DNA from: Nostocaceae cyanobacterium
GTDB taxonomy: Bacteria > Cyanobacteriota > Cyanobacteriia > Cyanobacteriales > Nostocaceae
Direction: 5' to 3'
DNA: 53,945 nucleotides
NCBI GenBank assembly: GCA_030065825.1
Contig: JASJCY010000017.1
Coordinates: forward strand, 1 to 53,945
Both the position numbers and the translations under genes were made by a program. Below the pieces are notes generated by a model. It worked only from the letters and a program-made list of their open reading frames with translations, was not told where the DNA came from and did no database searches. How positions within the stretch are numbered: position 1 is the stretch's first letter; the number at the start of each line of letters is the position of its first letter. Shown here one piece after another: positions 32,823-42,084 of this stretch.

Positions 32823-32858
32823 AAGTTACGCGAGTGTTTCGGGTAGGTTGCGTAACTT
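32823..32858. promoter_or_regulatory. Inverted repeat in a divergent promoter region
   Basis: AAGTTACGC (32823-32831) and GCGTAACTT (32850-32858) are 9-bp perfect arms 18 bp apart, between the HTH gene (leftward) and the small RHH gene at 32982 (rightward). Position suits an operator for one of them. Confidence 0.5.
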
Positions 32859-32981
32859 ACTCATAGTTGCTAAAGTAACAATAAGTGCGTCACTTTGTCA
32901 ACCAACAGCAAGTAAATTAATTTATTAGCAAGCAGGGGCGATAATTTAAAGCAAGTGGCAATTCTATAGACACTTGTATGT

Positions 32982-33164
32982 ATGCCTTCGCAAAAACCCC
33001 GTATTACTTTACGTTTAGACCAAGAGGATATCGATTACTTAGACAATTGGGCTAAAGATGAATTTTTGACAGTTCCCCAGCTAACACGAGTAATAGTCAA
33101 AAAAGCCATAGCTGAACACGCTAAATCAAAAAGTAAAGGAGAGTCAAAAAAGGAAAGCACATGA
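32982..33164 (+). CDS. Small ribbon-helix-helix protein 1
   Basis: 60 residues: strand KPRITLRLDQED, helices IDYLDNWAKDEF and VPQLTRVIVKKAIAEHAK, then a basic tail. A minimal RHH regulator. Followed 29 bp later by a paralogue of the same layout. Confidence 0.75.
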   Translation: MPSQKPRITLRLDQEDIDYLDNWAKDEFLTVPQLTRVIVKKAIAEHAKSKSKGESKKEST

Positions 33165-33193
33165 CCAGAAACCGAAAGAGATGATGTTTATTT

Positions 33194-33370
33194 ATGCCAT
33201 CAAACAAACCAAGGGTACAAATTAGATTTGAAGAGGAGGATTTCAGCTATTTAGAAGAGTGGGCGAAATCAGAGTTCATACCAGTGACCCAATTATGTAG
33301 AGCCATAATTCTTAAAGCTGTCGCTAGCCATAAAAAGGAAAAGGGCAAAGACAACACAGAAACTGCGTAA
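33194..33370 (+). CDS. Small ribbon-helix-helix protein 2
   Basis: 58 residues, starting MPSNKPRVQIRFEEEDFSYL and continuing EEWAKSEFIPVTQLCRAIIL. It aligns position by position with the 60-residue protein at 32982 (MPSQKPRITLRLDQEDIDYL), so the pair is a tandem duplication that has diverged. ATG at 33194, stop at 33368-33370. It is likely a DNA-binding dimer or heterodimer partner. Confidence 0.7.
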   Translation: MPSNKPRVQIRFEEEDFSYLEEWAKSEFIPVTQLCRAIILKAVASHKKEKGKDNTETA

Positions 33371-33397
33371 CTAACTCAAAACAAAGGCAACTAAACT

Positions 33398-34042
33398 ATG
33401 GTGACAACAGCGCCATTAGCAGAAACCAGAACTTTACTGCAAAATATTAGCTGGCAGACATTTAAAACCATGCTGGCTGAGATGGGAGACGAGCGTAACT
33501 CACGACTCGCCTATGACAATGGAATAGTAGAAATCATGACCCCACTAATGCCACACGAGAACTCAAACCGCATTATTGAAGGTTTTGTTCTTGTGCTATG
33601 TGAGGAATTTGACTTAGAAGTTAAAAGCACTGGCTCACTAACTTTAACGCGGGATGATTTAGAACATGGAGGGGAGCCAGATAGCAGTTTCTATATCCAA
33701 AACGAGTCAATTGTTAGGGACTTTGAAAACATTAACCTAGAAACCGATCCACCACCAGACCTTGTAGTGGAAGTGGAATACTCCAGATCCAAAATAGACA
33801 AGTTAAGTCTTTATGCCTCAATGAAAATTCCGGAATTCTGGCGATACAACGGAACAGTTTTGCGAATTTACACACTCAATAACGGACAATACACTCCAGT
33901 TGAAACCAGCCCGACTTTCGCCCCAGTACCAATATCAGAAATTCCTAGATTTATCCAAGAAAGTAGAAAAGTTGGGCAATTAGCAACAAAGCGTGCTTTC
34001 CGCAGTTGGGTAAGGCAATCGTTAGAAAATAAAGAGGTGTAG
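33398..34042 (+). CDS. Uma2-family (DUF820) putative restriction-endonuclease-like protein
   Basis: 214 residues with the Uma2 fold signature: RLAYDNGIVEIMTPLMPHE, GGEPDSSFYI, and the PD-(D/E)XK-like segment PPPDLVVEVEYSRSKIDK, followed by KIPEFWRYNG. The catalytic Asp, Glu and Lys are all in place. This family is highly amplified in cyanobacteria and its role is unknown. It ends 2 bp before the antitoxin gene at 34045. Confidence 0.9.
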   Translation: MVTTAPLAETRTLLQNISWQTFKTMLAEMGDERNSRLAYDNGIVEIMTPLMPHENSNRIIEGFVLVLCEEFDLEVKSTGSLTLTRDDLEHGGEPDSSFYIQNESIVRDFENINLETDPPPDLVVEVEYSRSKIDKLSLYASMKIPEFWRYNGTVLRIYTLNNGQYTPVETSPTFAPVPISEIPRFIQESRKVGQLATKRAFRSWVRQSLENKEV

Positions 34043-34044
34043 AA

Positions 34045-34248
34045 ATGGAAACTACAACCAAAAAACAAGCATTACTCAAAGCCATTTATGAAGAGTTACA
34101 AAATGCTTACGAAGACACTTTAGAAGACGTTCTAGAACTGCTAAAAATCCGTAAAAATGAAGATGAAGAGGATATTAAAGCTATAGAAGCTGCGAAGAAA
34201 GAACCCACTATACCTTGGGAACAAGTAAAACAAGAAAGTGGCTTGTGA
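34045..34248 (+). CDS. Antitoxin paralogue of 4413
   Basis: 67 residues starting METTTKKQALLKAIYEELQN and ending TIPWEQVKQESGL; it matches the antitoxin at 4413 in start, acidic middle and Pro-Trp end. The GTGA overlap with the following toxin frame is the same as in the other pair. Its toxin is broken (34245-34508), so it may persist as an orphan that could cross-neutralise. Confidence 0.75.
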   Translation: METTTKKQALLKAIYEELQNAYEDTLEDVLELLKIRKNEDEEDIKAIEAAKKEPTIPWEQVKQESGL

Positions 34249-34508
34249 ATTATCAAATTGAATTTACCAGCAGTGCATCTAAGCAACTCAAAAAACTACC
34301 AGACAATATACAACAAAAAATAAAAATTCAAGTTGAATAACTGGCTACAGAACCGCGACCGGATGAGGTAGTTAAACTGAAAAATTATGAAGATACGTAT
34401 CGTGTTTGAGTAGGTAACTATCGAGTATTATATGAAATTCAAGACGAATTACTAATAGTTAAAGTCATCAGAATAGGACATCGTAAAGATGTTTATCGCC
34501 AAGAATAA
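34245..34508 (+). pseudogene. RelE-like toxin with two in-frame stops
   Basis: Reads from GTG as NYQIEFTSSASKQLKKLPDN, continuing through TAA (34338-34340), then LATEPRPDEVVKLKNYEDTY and a TGA (34407-34409) before [13 protein letters not shown] and a natural stop at 34506-34508. Length and motif order equal the toxin at 4619. Two nonsense codons without frameshift show loss of toxin activity while the antitoxin frame stayed intact. Confidence 0.85.
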
Positions 34509-34532
34509 ATTATTTTTTTTAATACGGAACAA

Positions 34533-36272
34533 ATGAGTGAAACCGAATCAGAAGAACGTAGTTTTTTGATTTTAGAAAGTGCTATTAAACTATCACAGGT
34601 TATAGTAGCTTATTCCATCTTTAAGGAGTTAGGCTATCGATATAGTGACTTAGACTATCAAGATACTAAAAAAATCAGAAATGAGCTACAAATAGACTAT
34701 GAATTATGCAAAAACCTTGTTAAACAATTAAATAATATTTTCGGACAAGATTTTTTAAATGATTTTCTTAGTGACATCCAGAACAGAATAGAAAAAGGTC
34801 AAGCTTCTAAGATAAAATTACAGCCAGGAATGCTTGCAGCTAGAATTGATAAAAATTTTTCTGCCAATGTTGGGGACATTGAATTAGCTACTACCTACGG
34901 ATATGAAATAGCTAGGGAAGTACTTAAAATTTTACAAGGTTTAGAAGCTTATAGAAATGGGGTTCAGCTTTTAGAAGCTCTGATCGGAATAGAACCTATA
35001 TCAACAGAACCGCAGTTATTTAAAAGTAATTCTCATGAGACTATAGCTTCTTCATCGCCCGTAGTATCTGCTCTAGAAGCCCAAACTCGAACAGACCTGT
35101 GGAAGAATTCAGAAAAAGGTGCAATTTTTATTAAAACAGCAAAAAACAATTCTACCAACCTCATTGAACACTATGTCAGCAGCCCTGGTGATATTACCAT
35201 TCTGCCTTGGAACGAAGCCAAACAAATTATTGATAAATTTGGTCTTGACACCGCCAAGCTCCATCTTATTTTTGCTGCATACTGCATGAATTCAGATAAG
35301 CCTTGGAACAGCAGATTCTACCTAAAAGCAAGTGACATTATCAAATATTTAGGGTGGGATAAGCGTACCGATTTATCTAAAGGTAAACGCTTAAATGAAG
35401 TAGCCAAACTAGCATTCGTCCTTGGCTGCTTACTGGTGAAAGTAACCTGGATTGAAGGGAAAAATAAAAAAGGTGGAATAGAAGCAAGCTGTCCTGTAGG
35501 AAGAATGTGGGATGTAGTTATCGATCCAAAGGGACAGCTAAATATTCATGGGAAAATTGACAACCCAAATGAAGTGATTATCAGTATAAGACCAGGTGGC
35601 TGGACAGAACTTTTTTTAAATAAAGCTGGACAAAAGGCTAGAGAAGCCTTATATCAATTTAGCTGGTTGTCAGCAGAAGTTCTAAAAATCGATCCATATC
35701 ATGATGAACTAGCCCTACGGTTAGCACTGACTCTCACCTTGAAAAATCGCTTCCATAAAAATGGACGCTACCAGGTAGAAACTTTATTAAGTGACATCTT
35801 ACCCCAAACAGAAATTAATACCGCAAAGGAGGAAAGACAACGCGGATCTGATTTGAAAAAACGTTGGGACAAAGCACTTTTGCTTCTAGCCAGTCTAGGC
35901 TGGAGAATTTCCTACGACCCAAAAACCTACCCAAAATGGCTCCAACCAAACAGCCAAGAACGAAATCCTAAAGGTTACTTGGATGTGTTCTTCTCCGCCA
36001 TGATTACAATTCATCAACCTGAATTTATCCCAGCACTAATTAATAGCAGAGCCAGTCCTATAGTAGCAGAACCAACTTTGTCTACCAAGTCAGAAGTATT
36101 GACAGGACATAAGTTGCAAGAATGGCGAACAGCTAAAAGATGGAGTCAAAGGAAACTAGCTAAGTCTTTAAATGTATCTCAAACACTAATCCAGATGATT
36201 GAGCAGGATAAAAGGGATATAACGCCAAAAATTGCCACAAAGCTCAATCATCTGATGAACACAGACTTGTAA
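34533..36272 (+). CDS. Plasmid DNA-binding protein with C-terminal XRE HTH
   Basis: 579 residues. The N-terminal half is helical; a middle part (about 225-330) contains YLKASDIIKYLGWDKRTD and LNEVAKLAFVLGCLLV; the C-terminus (about 520-575) is an XRE-type HTH (LQEWRTAKRWSQRKLAKSLN, VSQTLIQMIEQDKRD). It is directly upstream of the origin-like region and the replication gene, in the same direction. A role as initiator co-factor or rep regulator is plausible. I do not recognise the full-length family. Confidence 0.7.
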   Translation: MSETESEERSFLILESAIKLSQVIVAYSIFKELGYRYSDLDYQDTKKIRNELQIDYELCKNLVKQLNNIFGQDFLNDFLSDIQNRIEKGQASKIKLQPGMLAARIDKNFSANVGDIELATTYGYEIAREVLKILQGLEAYRNGVQLLEALIGIEPISTEPQLFKSNSHETIASSSPVVSALEAQTRTDLWKNSEKGAIFIKTAKNNSTNLIEHYVSSPGDITILPWNEAKQIIDKFGLDTAKLHLIFAAYCMNSDKPWNSRFYLKASDIIKYLGWDKRTDLSKGKRLNEVAKLAFVLGCLLVKVTWIEGKNKKGGIEASCPVGRMWDVVIDPKGQLNIHGKIDNPNEVIISIRPGGWTELFLNKAGQKAREALYQFSWLSAEVLKIDPYHDELALRLALTLTLKNRFHKNGRYQVETLLSDILPQTEINTAKEERQRGSDLKKRWDKALLLLASLGWRISYDPKTYPKWLQPNSQERNPKGYLDVFFSAMITIHQPEFIPALINSRASPIVAEPTLSTKSEVLTGHKLQEWRTAKRWSQRKLAKSLNVSQTLIQMIEQDKRDITPKIATKLNHLMNTDL

Positions 36273-36776
36273 TCATGAACAACCTTTTTGTAATCATATA
36301 AAAAAAAAATATATATATATAAAACCCGGACAGTACAAGAGTTTGAGTGTGATTACAAAAATTCTAGTATCCCAGGACAAAATCTCTAGTATCCCAGGAC
36401 AATCATTTTTTGGAATTGTTGCAACAAAAGGCTTTCCGCCGTTCTAAGTTGATAGATCAATTTAGATCAACCGCCCTGCAAGGATTTTAAAACTCTGGTA
36501 AGAGTGGGTAATCAACAAATACCTGTATTAAGCAAGACAAAAAAAAAAGGGTGACAGCCCTTAGCTATTGGGTAGTCGCTCGTTTAGAAGTTTAATTCTG
36601 TCAGGAAATAGTAATTCTTGACCTACTACCAAGACGATTACCAGTCGTCACCAAGCTGTGGGTTGCCACACAAGTAAAGATTCATCTTTATCCTAAACGA
36701 GCTACGATTCAAAAGCCCATAACTTAGGGAAAAAATTAGGACTGTCACCCGAAGACGTTCGTTCGGGAGACACCCC
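36273..36776. other. Gene-free region upstream of rep; candidate origin
   Basis: 500 bases without a gene. It starts with an AT-rich stretch (poly-A then ATATATATATATAAA, about 36300-36322), then two exact direct repeats CTAGTATCCCAGGACAA at 36364-36380 and 36386-36402, 22 bp apart, followed by A-tracts. AT-rich DNA beside direct repeats next to the rep gene is what an iteron-type origin looks like; with only two repeats this is tentative. Confidence 0.4.
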
Positions 36777-36932
36777 ATGTTGTTTAAACGTGTTGAAATT
36801 TTAACTCAACTTGGCACTTTAATTGAGGAAAAACGCCTCACAGATGTTCTGAAAGCATTAGAAATACTTGGGGCTTGCTGCGATCGCTCAGTAGCCTTAT
36901 TGGCTTACTTACAGCAAGGGGGTGAGCCATGA
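36777..36932 (+). CDS. 51-residue ORF coupled to rep
   Basis: MLFKRVEILTQLGTLIEEKR... ends LLAYLQQGGEP; the stop overlaps the rep start as ATGA (36929-36932), and GGAG lies 8 bp before its own ATG. It is mostly helical and could be a translational leader controlling rep expression or a small partner protein. Not recognised. Confidence 0.6.
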   Translation: MLFKRVEILTQLGTLIEEKRLTDVLKALEILGACCDRSVALLAYLQQGGEP

Positions 36933-39900
36933 CACTCAGTAGCCGCCCCATCCCCAGCAATCGCCATAACCCCTGTCCAGTATGCTCAGGTATCAACGGT
37001 GCTTGCCGAACCCTTGAGGATGACACCGTATTTTGTCACAGTTTGGCAGATGCCAGAAAAGGCGAAAAAATCAACGGTTACATCTGTGTCAAACCTGCCA
37101 GCGGTCATACAGCGACCTTCAAGCCAGACAACAGTGCTGAATGGTCAGAGGAACGTAGGCGGGAATGGGAAGCACTAAAAGCCCAACGACAGCACAAAGC
37201 AGAACTTGAGGAGCAGCAGCGACAGGAGAGGGCATTATCAGCTGACGAGCGACATCAGATGTACACGCAAATCCTGGAGCAGTTGTCCCTCGATAGTGCC
37301 ACCCTTAACGACTTAGAGAAACGCGGATTTACAACGGCAGAAATTGACGCTTGCTCTTTTAAATCTGTCGCCAAGTGGCAGAAGCTAGAAGCACCCATTG
37401 ACAAACGACTACCAGGAATTGGTTTTAATGGGCGATCTCTAATTACGAGTGGGGATGGCTACCTTTGCCCCCTTTACGATCTCCAGGGGCGCATCGTCGC
37501 CCTACAGCTGCGGTTACACAATCCCCCAGACGGCAACCGCTACCGCTGGCTTAGTAGCAGTGGTCAAACACTGGCACTGTACCCAGAGGGTGAAAATCCC
37601 CTAACGGTGCTAAGACCCACGGGTAAACCAGAGGGAATTGCATTGGTAGAGGGAACGGGGGCTAAACCCTTCCTAGTTGCCCACCGCCTAAATCAGCTTG
37701 TAATTGGCGCGGCTGGGGGTCAATGGGCTTCATCCCCTAAAGTACTAAAACAATACCTTGAATGGGCACACAGCAGCCTTAGAGAAGAAAAAATCATTGA
37801 AGGGACACCCAGCAGCCCTAGAGAGGAGAAAATTATTACCCTTTACCCCGATGCTGGGGATGTTACCAACCTTCAGGTAGTCCACAGGTGGCGAAAAGTC
37901 ACCAACCTACTAACATCTTGGGGCTATACTGTCACCTTTGCTTGGTGGGGACAAGTTGATAAATCTTTCCCAGATATCGACGAATTACAACCAGAAAGAT
38001 ATGAGGAGATTCGCTATTTATCCATCTGTGAATTTAAGGCACTTTGCATTAAATGGGGTGGATTAAAACCAGAACAAGAATCAAATATTATACAGTTTGA
38101 CTATGAACAGCAGGTAGCATTAGCACAGAAAAAACTACATTCCCTCACCTATCCTGCTGACATTGTTTGTAACCCAAATGAAAAGTATCTACCCAATTTA
38201 TTAGGTAAAATTCCCCTGCAAGGAATAGTAGCAATTCAAGCCCCAAAGGGTAGTGGTAAATCACATCAAATTAAACAGATTAAAGACCATTGTTGCGGGT
38301 GCTGGTCAGAGAGAACAATCTACCCAGAAATACCACAATTACCGCCAGAACAATTATCTTTATTCGATATAAGCAAGCCACAAGATGCAGAGGTAACAGC
38401 ACCAGAACCAGAGATAGAACGCATATATAACGAAGGCTTAGGGATGAAATTCTTAAGCATAAATGCCAGAATTGCCCTAGGTCGCGCTCAAGCAGTACAG
38501 TGGGATTTTACCTGGATTGAAGATGCAGATATTGATGGTCAATCAGAGTTTGGTGGCGCAAAAATATCCAGAGTTTCAGTATTAGAAAATATTGACCAAA
38601 TCGGCTTATGCTGGGATAGTTTAGGCAAGGTTTTTGGCAGAGATTGGAGCAATACTTTAGTTGTAATTGATGAGATTGAATTAGGTTTAAACCACCTGAC
38701 AACTAGTTCAACTTGTAAAGATAGACGTAGTTTTATTCTCCATACTTTAGAAGTCAAGTTAAGAGAGTGTTTAGAGAATAATGGCTTAGTTGTGATAGCT
38801 GATGCTGACCTCACAGATAGCAGTATTGATTATTTGAAAAACCTTACAGGAACTACACCATTTATTGTTAACCACGAATTTAAGGGCGACCCTTGGGATG
38901 TTGAATTTTACACGGGTCAACGGGATGAATTAATCAGCCAGATAGAAGATTGGGTCAGCGATGAAAACTGCGAACCAATTGCAGTATGTATGGATAATCA
39001 AAAAGAAGCTGAAGCTCTGGCATTACATTTAATTAATAAATATCCATACTTAGAACAAGAGAAAAACGGATTAATTCGCATTGATTCTAAAACTACACAG
39101 ACAGACTTTGGCAGGGAATTTGTCAAACATGCTAATGAAAAAATTGCTGAGTTCACACCTTCAGTACTTATTTTCACCCCAAGTTTGGGTGTAGGAGTTT
39201 CCCTTGATGACCGCTATTTTCAACGGGTTTTTGGGTTCTGTTTTGGCAATGTTGAACCTTCCCAGTTTAGACAACTATTAGCCAGGGAACGGGGTGCGGT
39301 TCCCAGAATTATTTGGTGTAAGTCACGTGCCAATAATTCAGAGAATGAAGTCACTTCCTACTTACCATCAGCAATTAAACGTCACATTTTCAACTACAAT
39401 GATTCAACAATGCAGCTGTTGCAAATCGCTTTGGAACAAGCTAAACACAAAGCTGCAAGGGAAGTAGAAGAACCCTCAGATAAAGATATACTACCAAAAC
39501 TAATTGAAACTCTACAGGGAATGATGGGGGAAGATGGCAGCTGGAATAACCCACACTTAGATTTATACTGCAACCAGGTAGCTAAACGAAACTATTCCCT
39601 AAACCAGTTAGCGGTGCAGTTGCGGCAAGAATTAATAGATGAAGGACACCATGTTTATGATTTTGCTGCTGAGGAGAAAACTGCTGCTGGAGATGCTGTG
39701 AGGGATGCCAAAACAGAAGTTAAGAAATACTTTGCTTTAGCTACAGCACAAGCACAAGATATATCTGTAGAGCAGGCACAGGAAATTAAACGCAAACCAT
39801 CAAGGACGCACCAGGAGGAATGCCAAGCCAGTAAGGCATTACTCAAACGGGAATTGCCAGGTGTGGAATTAACACCTGATTTCCTATATAAAGCTGTTTT

Positions 39901-40894
39901 CAAAGATGATAGGAGATGGTTAAACCAAGTGAAGCTGTTTTGGATGGTTAAAAATCCTGAAGCAGTTAAAGATATGGATAAACGGGAATGGGAATATAGG
40001 CTGAAGCAGTTTAGTCAAGGTGTACCATTTCTACCTGATGTGAAAACCTACTACCCCAAGGTAGACGCACTAATAAAATGTGGGATTTTCAACCTGGTAG
40101 ATTTGCAACAGCCAGATTTGGAATATTCGGAGGATATGCCAGAGGTAGAAACATTCCTCCAGCAATGCCTCAAACAGCAAAAGCTAATCAAAACTGCTTT
40201 GAATATCACTGTCACTGAACAGTCCCAGCCAATAAAGCTGATACAAAGAATTTTGGGCAGGGTAGGACTAGAACTTACAAACTCAAGAACAGAAGGGAGA
40301 GGAAATGATAAGACCCGATACTACAAACTGAATCAAGAGTTGCTAAATGACCCCGACCGTCAAGCTGTTTTAATTTCCTTAGATGAAAGATTTGCAACCG
40401 AGGCAGTAGAAATGGCTGAATCGACTAACCAACAAGCCACACAGCCGGGACAGGACTCGATTTCATCCTTATATAATAATTTGAGTCCTGTCCCAATAAG
40501 TAAGCCAGAAAACGAGGTGATACAACCTGTATTACAGCATGGGTCTGAGGGGGTGGTTGATGGGGTTATCTCGGTAGAGTCACAAGCTGTAAGTGATGAA
40601 ATGCAGTCTTCTGAATCACAGATGGTTGTGGATGTTGTTAATGATTGTGTTGAGCCAAAGGAAAATGCTGGGTGTTGGAGGGGGTTGCATTTGTGTATAA
40701 AACAGGGGGTAGAAGTTGCTGATGTTTGGTGGAAGAAATTAGATCAAGAACTTTTAGCCAAATTAGGGGATTTGTTGCTTGTGGGATTTGGGGAACCCCA
40801 TTTAGCCTTGGATGGAACATGGCGAGTTTGGGTTAATTCTGCCATTGGTTGTAAGTCTGTTCCCTGTGATTGGTTAGAACTGTCTACTTTTTAG
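36929..40894 (+). CDS. Plasmid replication protein, CyRepA1 family
   Basis: 1321 residues. N-terminal zinc finger (C16, C19, C26, C36-H37), a TOPRIM/DUF3854-like primase region (about 150-360, EGTGAKPFLVAHRL, TLYPDAGD), then a helicase-type ATPase with Walker A APKGSGKS (438-445) and Walker B VVIDE (578-582), and further helicase motifs around 760-800 (SVLIFTPSLGVGVSL, FRQLLARERG). The last ~150 residues look disordered. This arrangement fits the cyanobacterial CyRepA1 plasmid replication proteins (recalled). It should unwind and prime at the plasmid origin. Translationally coupled to the 51-residue ORF; convergent with the next gene, overlapping by 4 bp. Confidence 0.88.
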   Translation: MTLSSRPIPSNRHNPCPVCSGINGACRTLEDDTVFCHSLADARKGEKINGYICVKPASGHTATFKPDNSAEWSEERRREWEALKAQRQHKAELEEQQRQERALSADERHQMYTQILEQLSLDSATLNDLEKRGFTTAEIDACSFKSVAKWQKLEAPIDKRLPGIGFNGRSLITSGDGYLCPLYDLQGRIVALQLRLHNPPDGNRYRWLSSSGQTLALYPEGENPLTVLRPTGKPEGIALVEGTGAKPFLVAHRLNQLVIGAAGGQWASSPKVLKQYLEWAHSSLREEKIIEGTPSSPREEKIITLYPDAGDVTNLQVVHRWRKVTNLLTSWGYTVTFAWWGQVDKSFPDIDELQPERYEEIRYLSICEFKALCIKWGGLKPEQESNIIQFDYEQQVALAQKKLHSLTYPADIVCNPNEKYLPNLLGKIPLQGIVAIQAPKGSGKSHQIKQIKDHCCGCWSERTIYPEIPQLPPEQLSLFDISKPQDAEVTAPEPEIERIYNEGLGMKFLSINARIALGRAQAVQWDFTWIEDADIDGQSEFGGAKISRVSVLENIDQIGLCWDSLGKVFGRDWSNTLVVIDEIELGLNHLTTSSTCKDRRSFILHTLEVKLRECLENNGLVVIADADLTDSSIDYLKNLTGTTPFIVNHEFKGDPWDVEFYTGQRDELISQIEDWVSDENCEPIAVCMDNQKEAEALALHLINKYPYLEQEKNGLIRIDSKTTQTDFGREFVKHANEKIAEFTPSVLIFTPSLGVGVSLDDRYFQRVFGFCFGNVEPSQFRQLLARERGAVPRIIWCKSRANNSENEVTSYLPSAIKRHIFNYNDSTMQLLQIALEQAKHKAAREVEEPSDKDILPKLIETLQGMMGEDGSWNNPHLDLYCNQVAKRNYSLNQLAVQLRQELIDEGHHVYDFAAEEKTAAGDAVRDAKTEVKKYFALATAQAQDISVEQAQEIKRKPSRTHQEECQASKALLKRELPGVELTPDFLYKAVFKDDRRWLNQVKLFWMVKNPEAVKDMDKREWEYRLKQFSQGVPFLPDVKTYYPKVDALIKCGIFNLVDLQQPDLEYSEDMPEVETFLQQCLKQQKLIKTALNITVTEQSQPIKLIQRILGRVGLELTNSRTEGRGNDKTRYYKLNQELLNDPDRQAVLISLDERFATEAVEMAESTNQQATQPGQDSISSLYNNLSPVPISKPENEVIQPVLQHGSEGVVDGVISVESQAVSDEMQSSESQMVVDVVNDCVEPKENAGCWRGLHLCIKQGVEVADVWWKKLDQELLAKLGDLLLVGFGEPHLALDGTWRVWVNSAIGCKSVPCDWLELSTF

Positions 40895-41658
40895 TCAATA
40901 TCGTAACCACGGGAACGCAAAATGTCTTTTGCTTTTGTGTAGAGTGGGTATCCTTTATTATAATTTGGAGCATCCAAATCTCTCATATAACCTAAAAATA
41001 CATCTAAATCAAAATTTTTTTCATCTAGTGAGTTTGGGAGTTTTTTAGTTTCAAAAAAATCTCCGCTAAGTTTCATATTGTACCTACGTATTTCTTTTTC
41101 TCGTGCTTTTAGGAGTTTTTCTGGCACAACGGTAGCTACTCCTGTACTAGTGTCTATAGCTTCTGAATTCAAATCAAAAATTCGACTAACTTGATCTAAA
41201 GCTGACCCATATTTACTATTTAAACCGACCCAATTACCAACTATTTGAGCTGCTTTTAGCTTATCGGCTTGTCTTGTATCCGGGTTTGTTAAGCAATCTT
41301 CAATGGACGCGATCGCTTTTTCAGTCACATTTAGTAAGCGGATTGCCATTCTACTGGTTATTGTTAGGTCTAATGTCTCGTCAGGTTTAAGAGTCGCTAT
41401 TTTTTCTAGCTCAGGTAAAATTGTTGGTGACATTTGTGCGTCATTTGGCGACGTTTTTGCGACATCAATTGTCTGGAATGATTCTGTGGCTGTTGTTTCA
41501 CCTTGAGTAGTAATTGTCACTGGAGCTTGTTTGAACTCCCCAATCCATCGCTGAATTGTTCGGCGCGACACTCCACAATGTTGAGCAATTGTATCGCTTC
41601 CTTTCCCTTCATAAAAAAGCTTTCGAGCTAAATTCTTGGCTTTGTCATTCTTTGCCAT
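40891..41658 (-). CDS. HTH protein, transposase- or terminase-small-subunit-like
   Basis: 255 residues with an N-terminal helix-turn-helix (about 15-45, GKGSDTIAQHCGVSRRTIQR) and a helical C-terminal part (LTITSRMAIRLLNVTEKAIA, ADKLKAAQIVGNWVGLNSKY). Likely a DNA-binding regulator associated with the replication module. The 3' end overlaps rep by 4 bases. Not assigned to a family. Confidence 0.65.
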   Translation of the reverse strand: MAKNDKAKNLARKLFYEGKGSDTIAQHCGVSRRTIQRWIGEFKQAPVTITTQGETTATESFQTIDVAKTSPNDAQMSPTILPELEKIATLKPDETLDLTITSRMAIRLLNVTEKAIASIEDCLTNPDTRQADKLKAAQIVGNWVGLNSKYGSALDQVSRIFDLNSEAIDTSTGVATVVPEKLLKAREKEIRRYNMKLSGDFFETKKLPNSLDEKNFDLDVFLGYMRDLDAPNYNKGYPLYTKAKDILRSRGYDID

Positions 41659-41833
41659 GTCTTAGTAGTCCCATTAGCACTTTTGCTAATTCTCCCATTA
41701 ATACTGTCGCCGTTTGTCGTTTTGTCACCACTGTCATTTGATTTTTACACCTTTAGATCCAATCCCTGCTTAGTTTACAGGTGTTTCAGCTTAAATTGCG
41801 TGTCATTCGATTTTATAGATGTAGGACAAAAAT

Positions 41834-41863
41834 AATCTACATTTATCTACATTTATCTACATT
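41834..41863. repeat. Three tandem 10-bp repeats
   Basis: ATCTACATTT is repeated three times (last unit ends in C), upstream of the RHH remnant. Period 10-11 suits a protein-binding array on one helix face; function unknown. Confidence 0.7.
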
Positions 41864-41869
41864 CGCAAG

Positions 41870-41935
41870 GAACAACAGGTGCAGCAGGTGGAAAACTCAA
41901 AGCCAGAATTAACTTCCTCAAGGTGTATTTTTAAT
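41870..41935 (+). pseudogene. Remnant of an RHH partition gene
   Basis: AACAACAGGTGCAGCAGGTG and the following GAAAACTCAAAGCCAGAATT match the RHH gene at 5140-5185 almost exactly; no start and no RHH core follow. This shows a second copy of the partition gene once lay here. The rest of 41659-42000 holds nothing else I can support. Confidence 0.65.
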
Positions 41936-42000
41936 GGGAAGCGACCCCAAAGAAATTGCGATCGCCAGATAGCATTTAAGCCGCGACTCAAGTTTTATAT

Positions 42001-42051
42001 GTAACCCTAAGCGTTACACTGTGCTATGATAGGTGTAACCCTGCTAGTTAC
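42001..42051. promoter_or_regulatory. Two operators of the HigBA-like pair
   Basis: GTAACCCTAAGCGTTAC (42001-42017) and GTAACCCTGCTAGTTAC (42035-42051) are near-identical GTAAC...GTTAC dyads spaced 34 bp apart, around a TATGAT box (42025-42030), about 35 bp before higB. Binding by the antitoxin would block the promoter. Confidence 0.65.
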
Positions 42052-42084
42052 ACTTTCCCAATATCACCTATACCTTAACTGCTC

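Noticed and set aside
34245-34508. Stop-codon recoding in the toxin gene
   Set aside because: Two different stop codons (TAA and TGA) in a gene with an intact paralogue elsewhere are better explained by decay.
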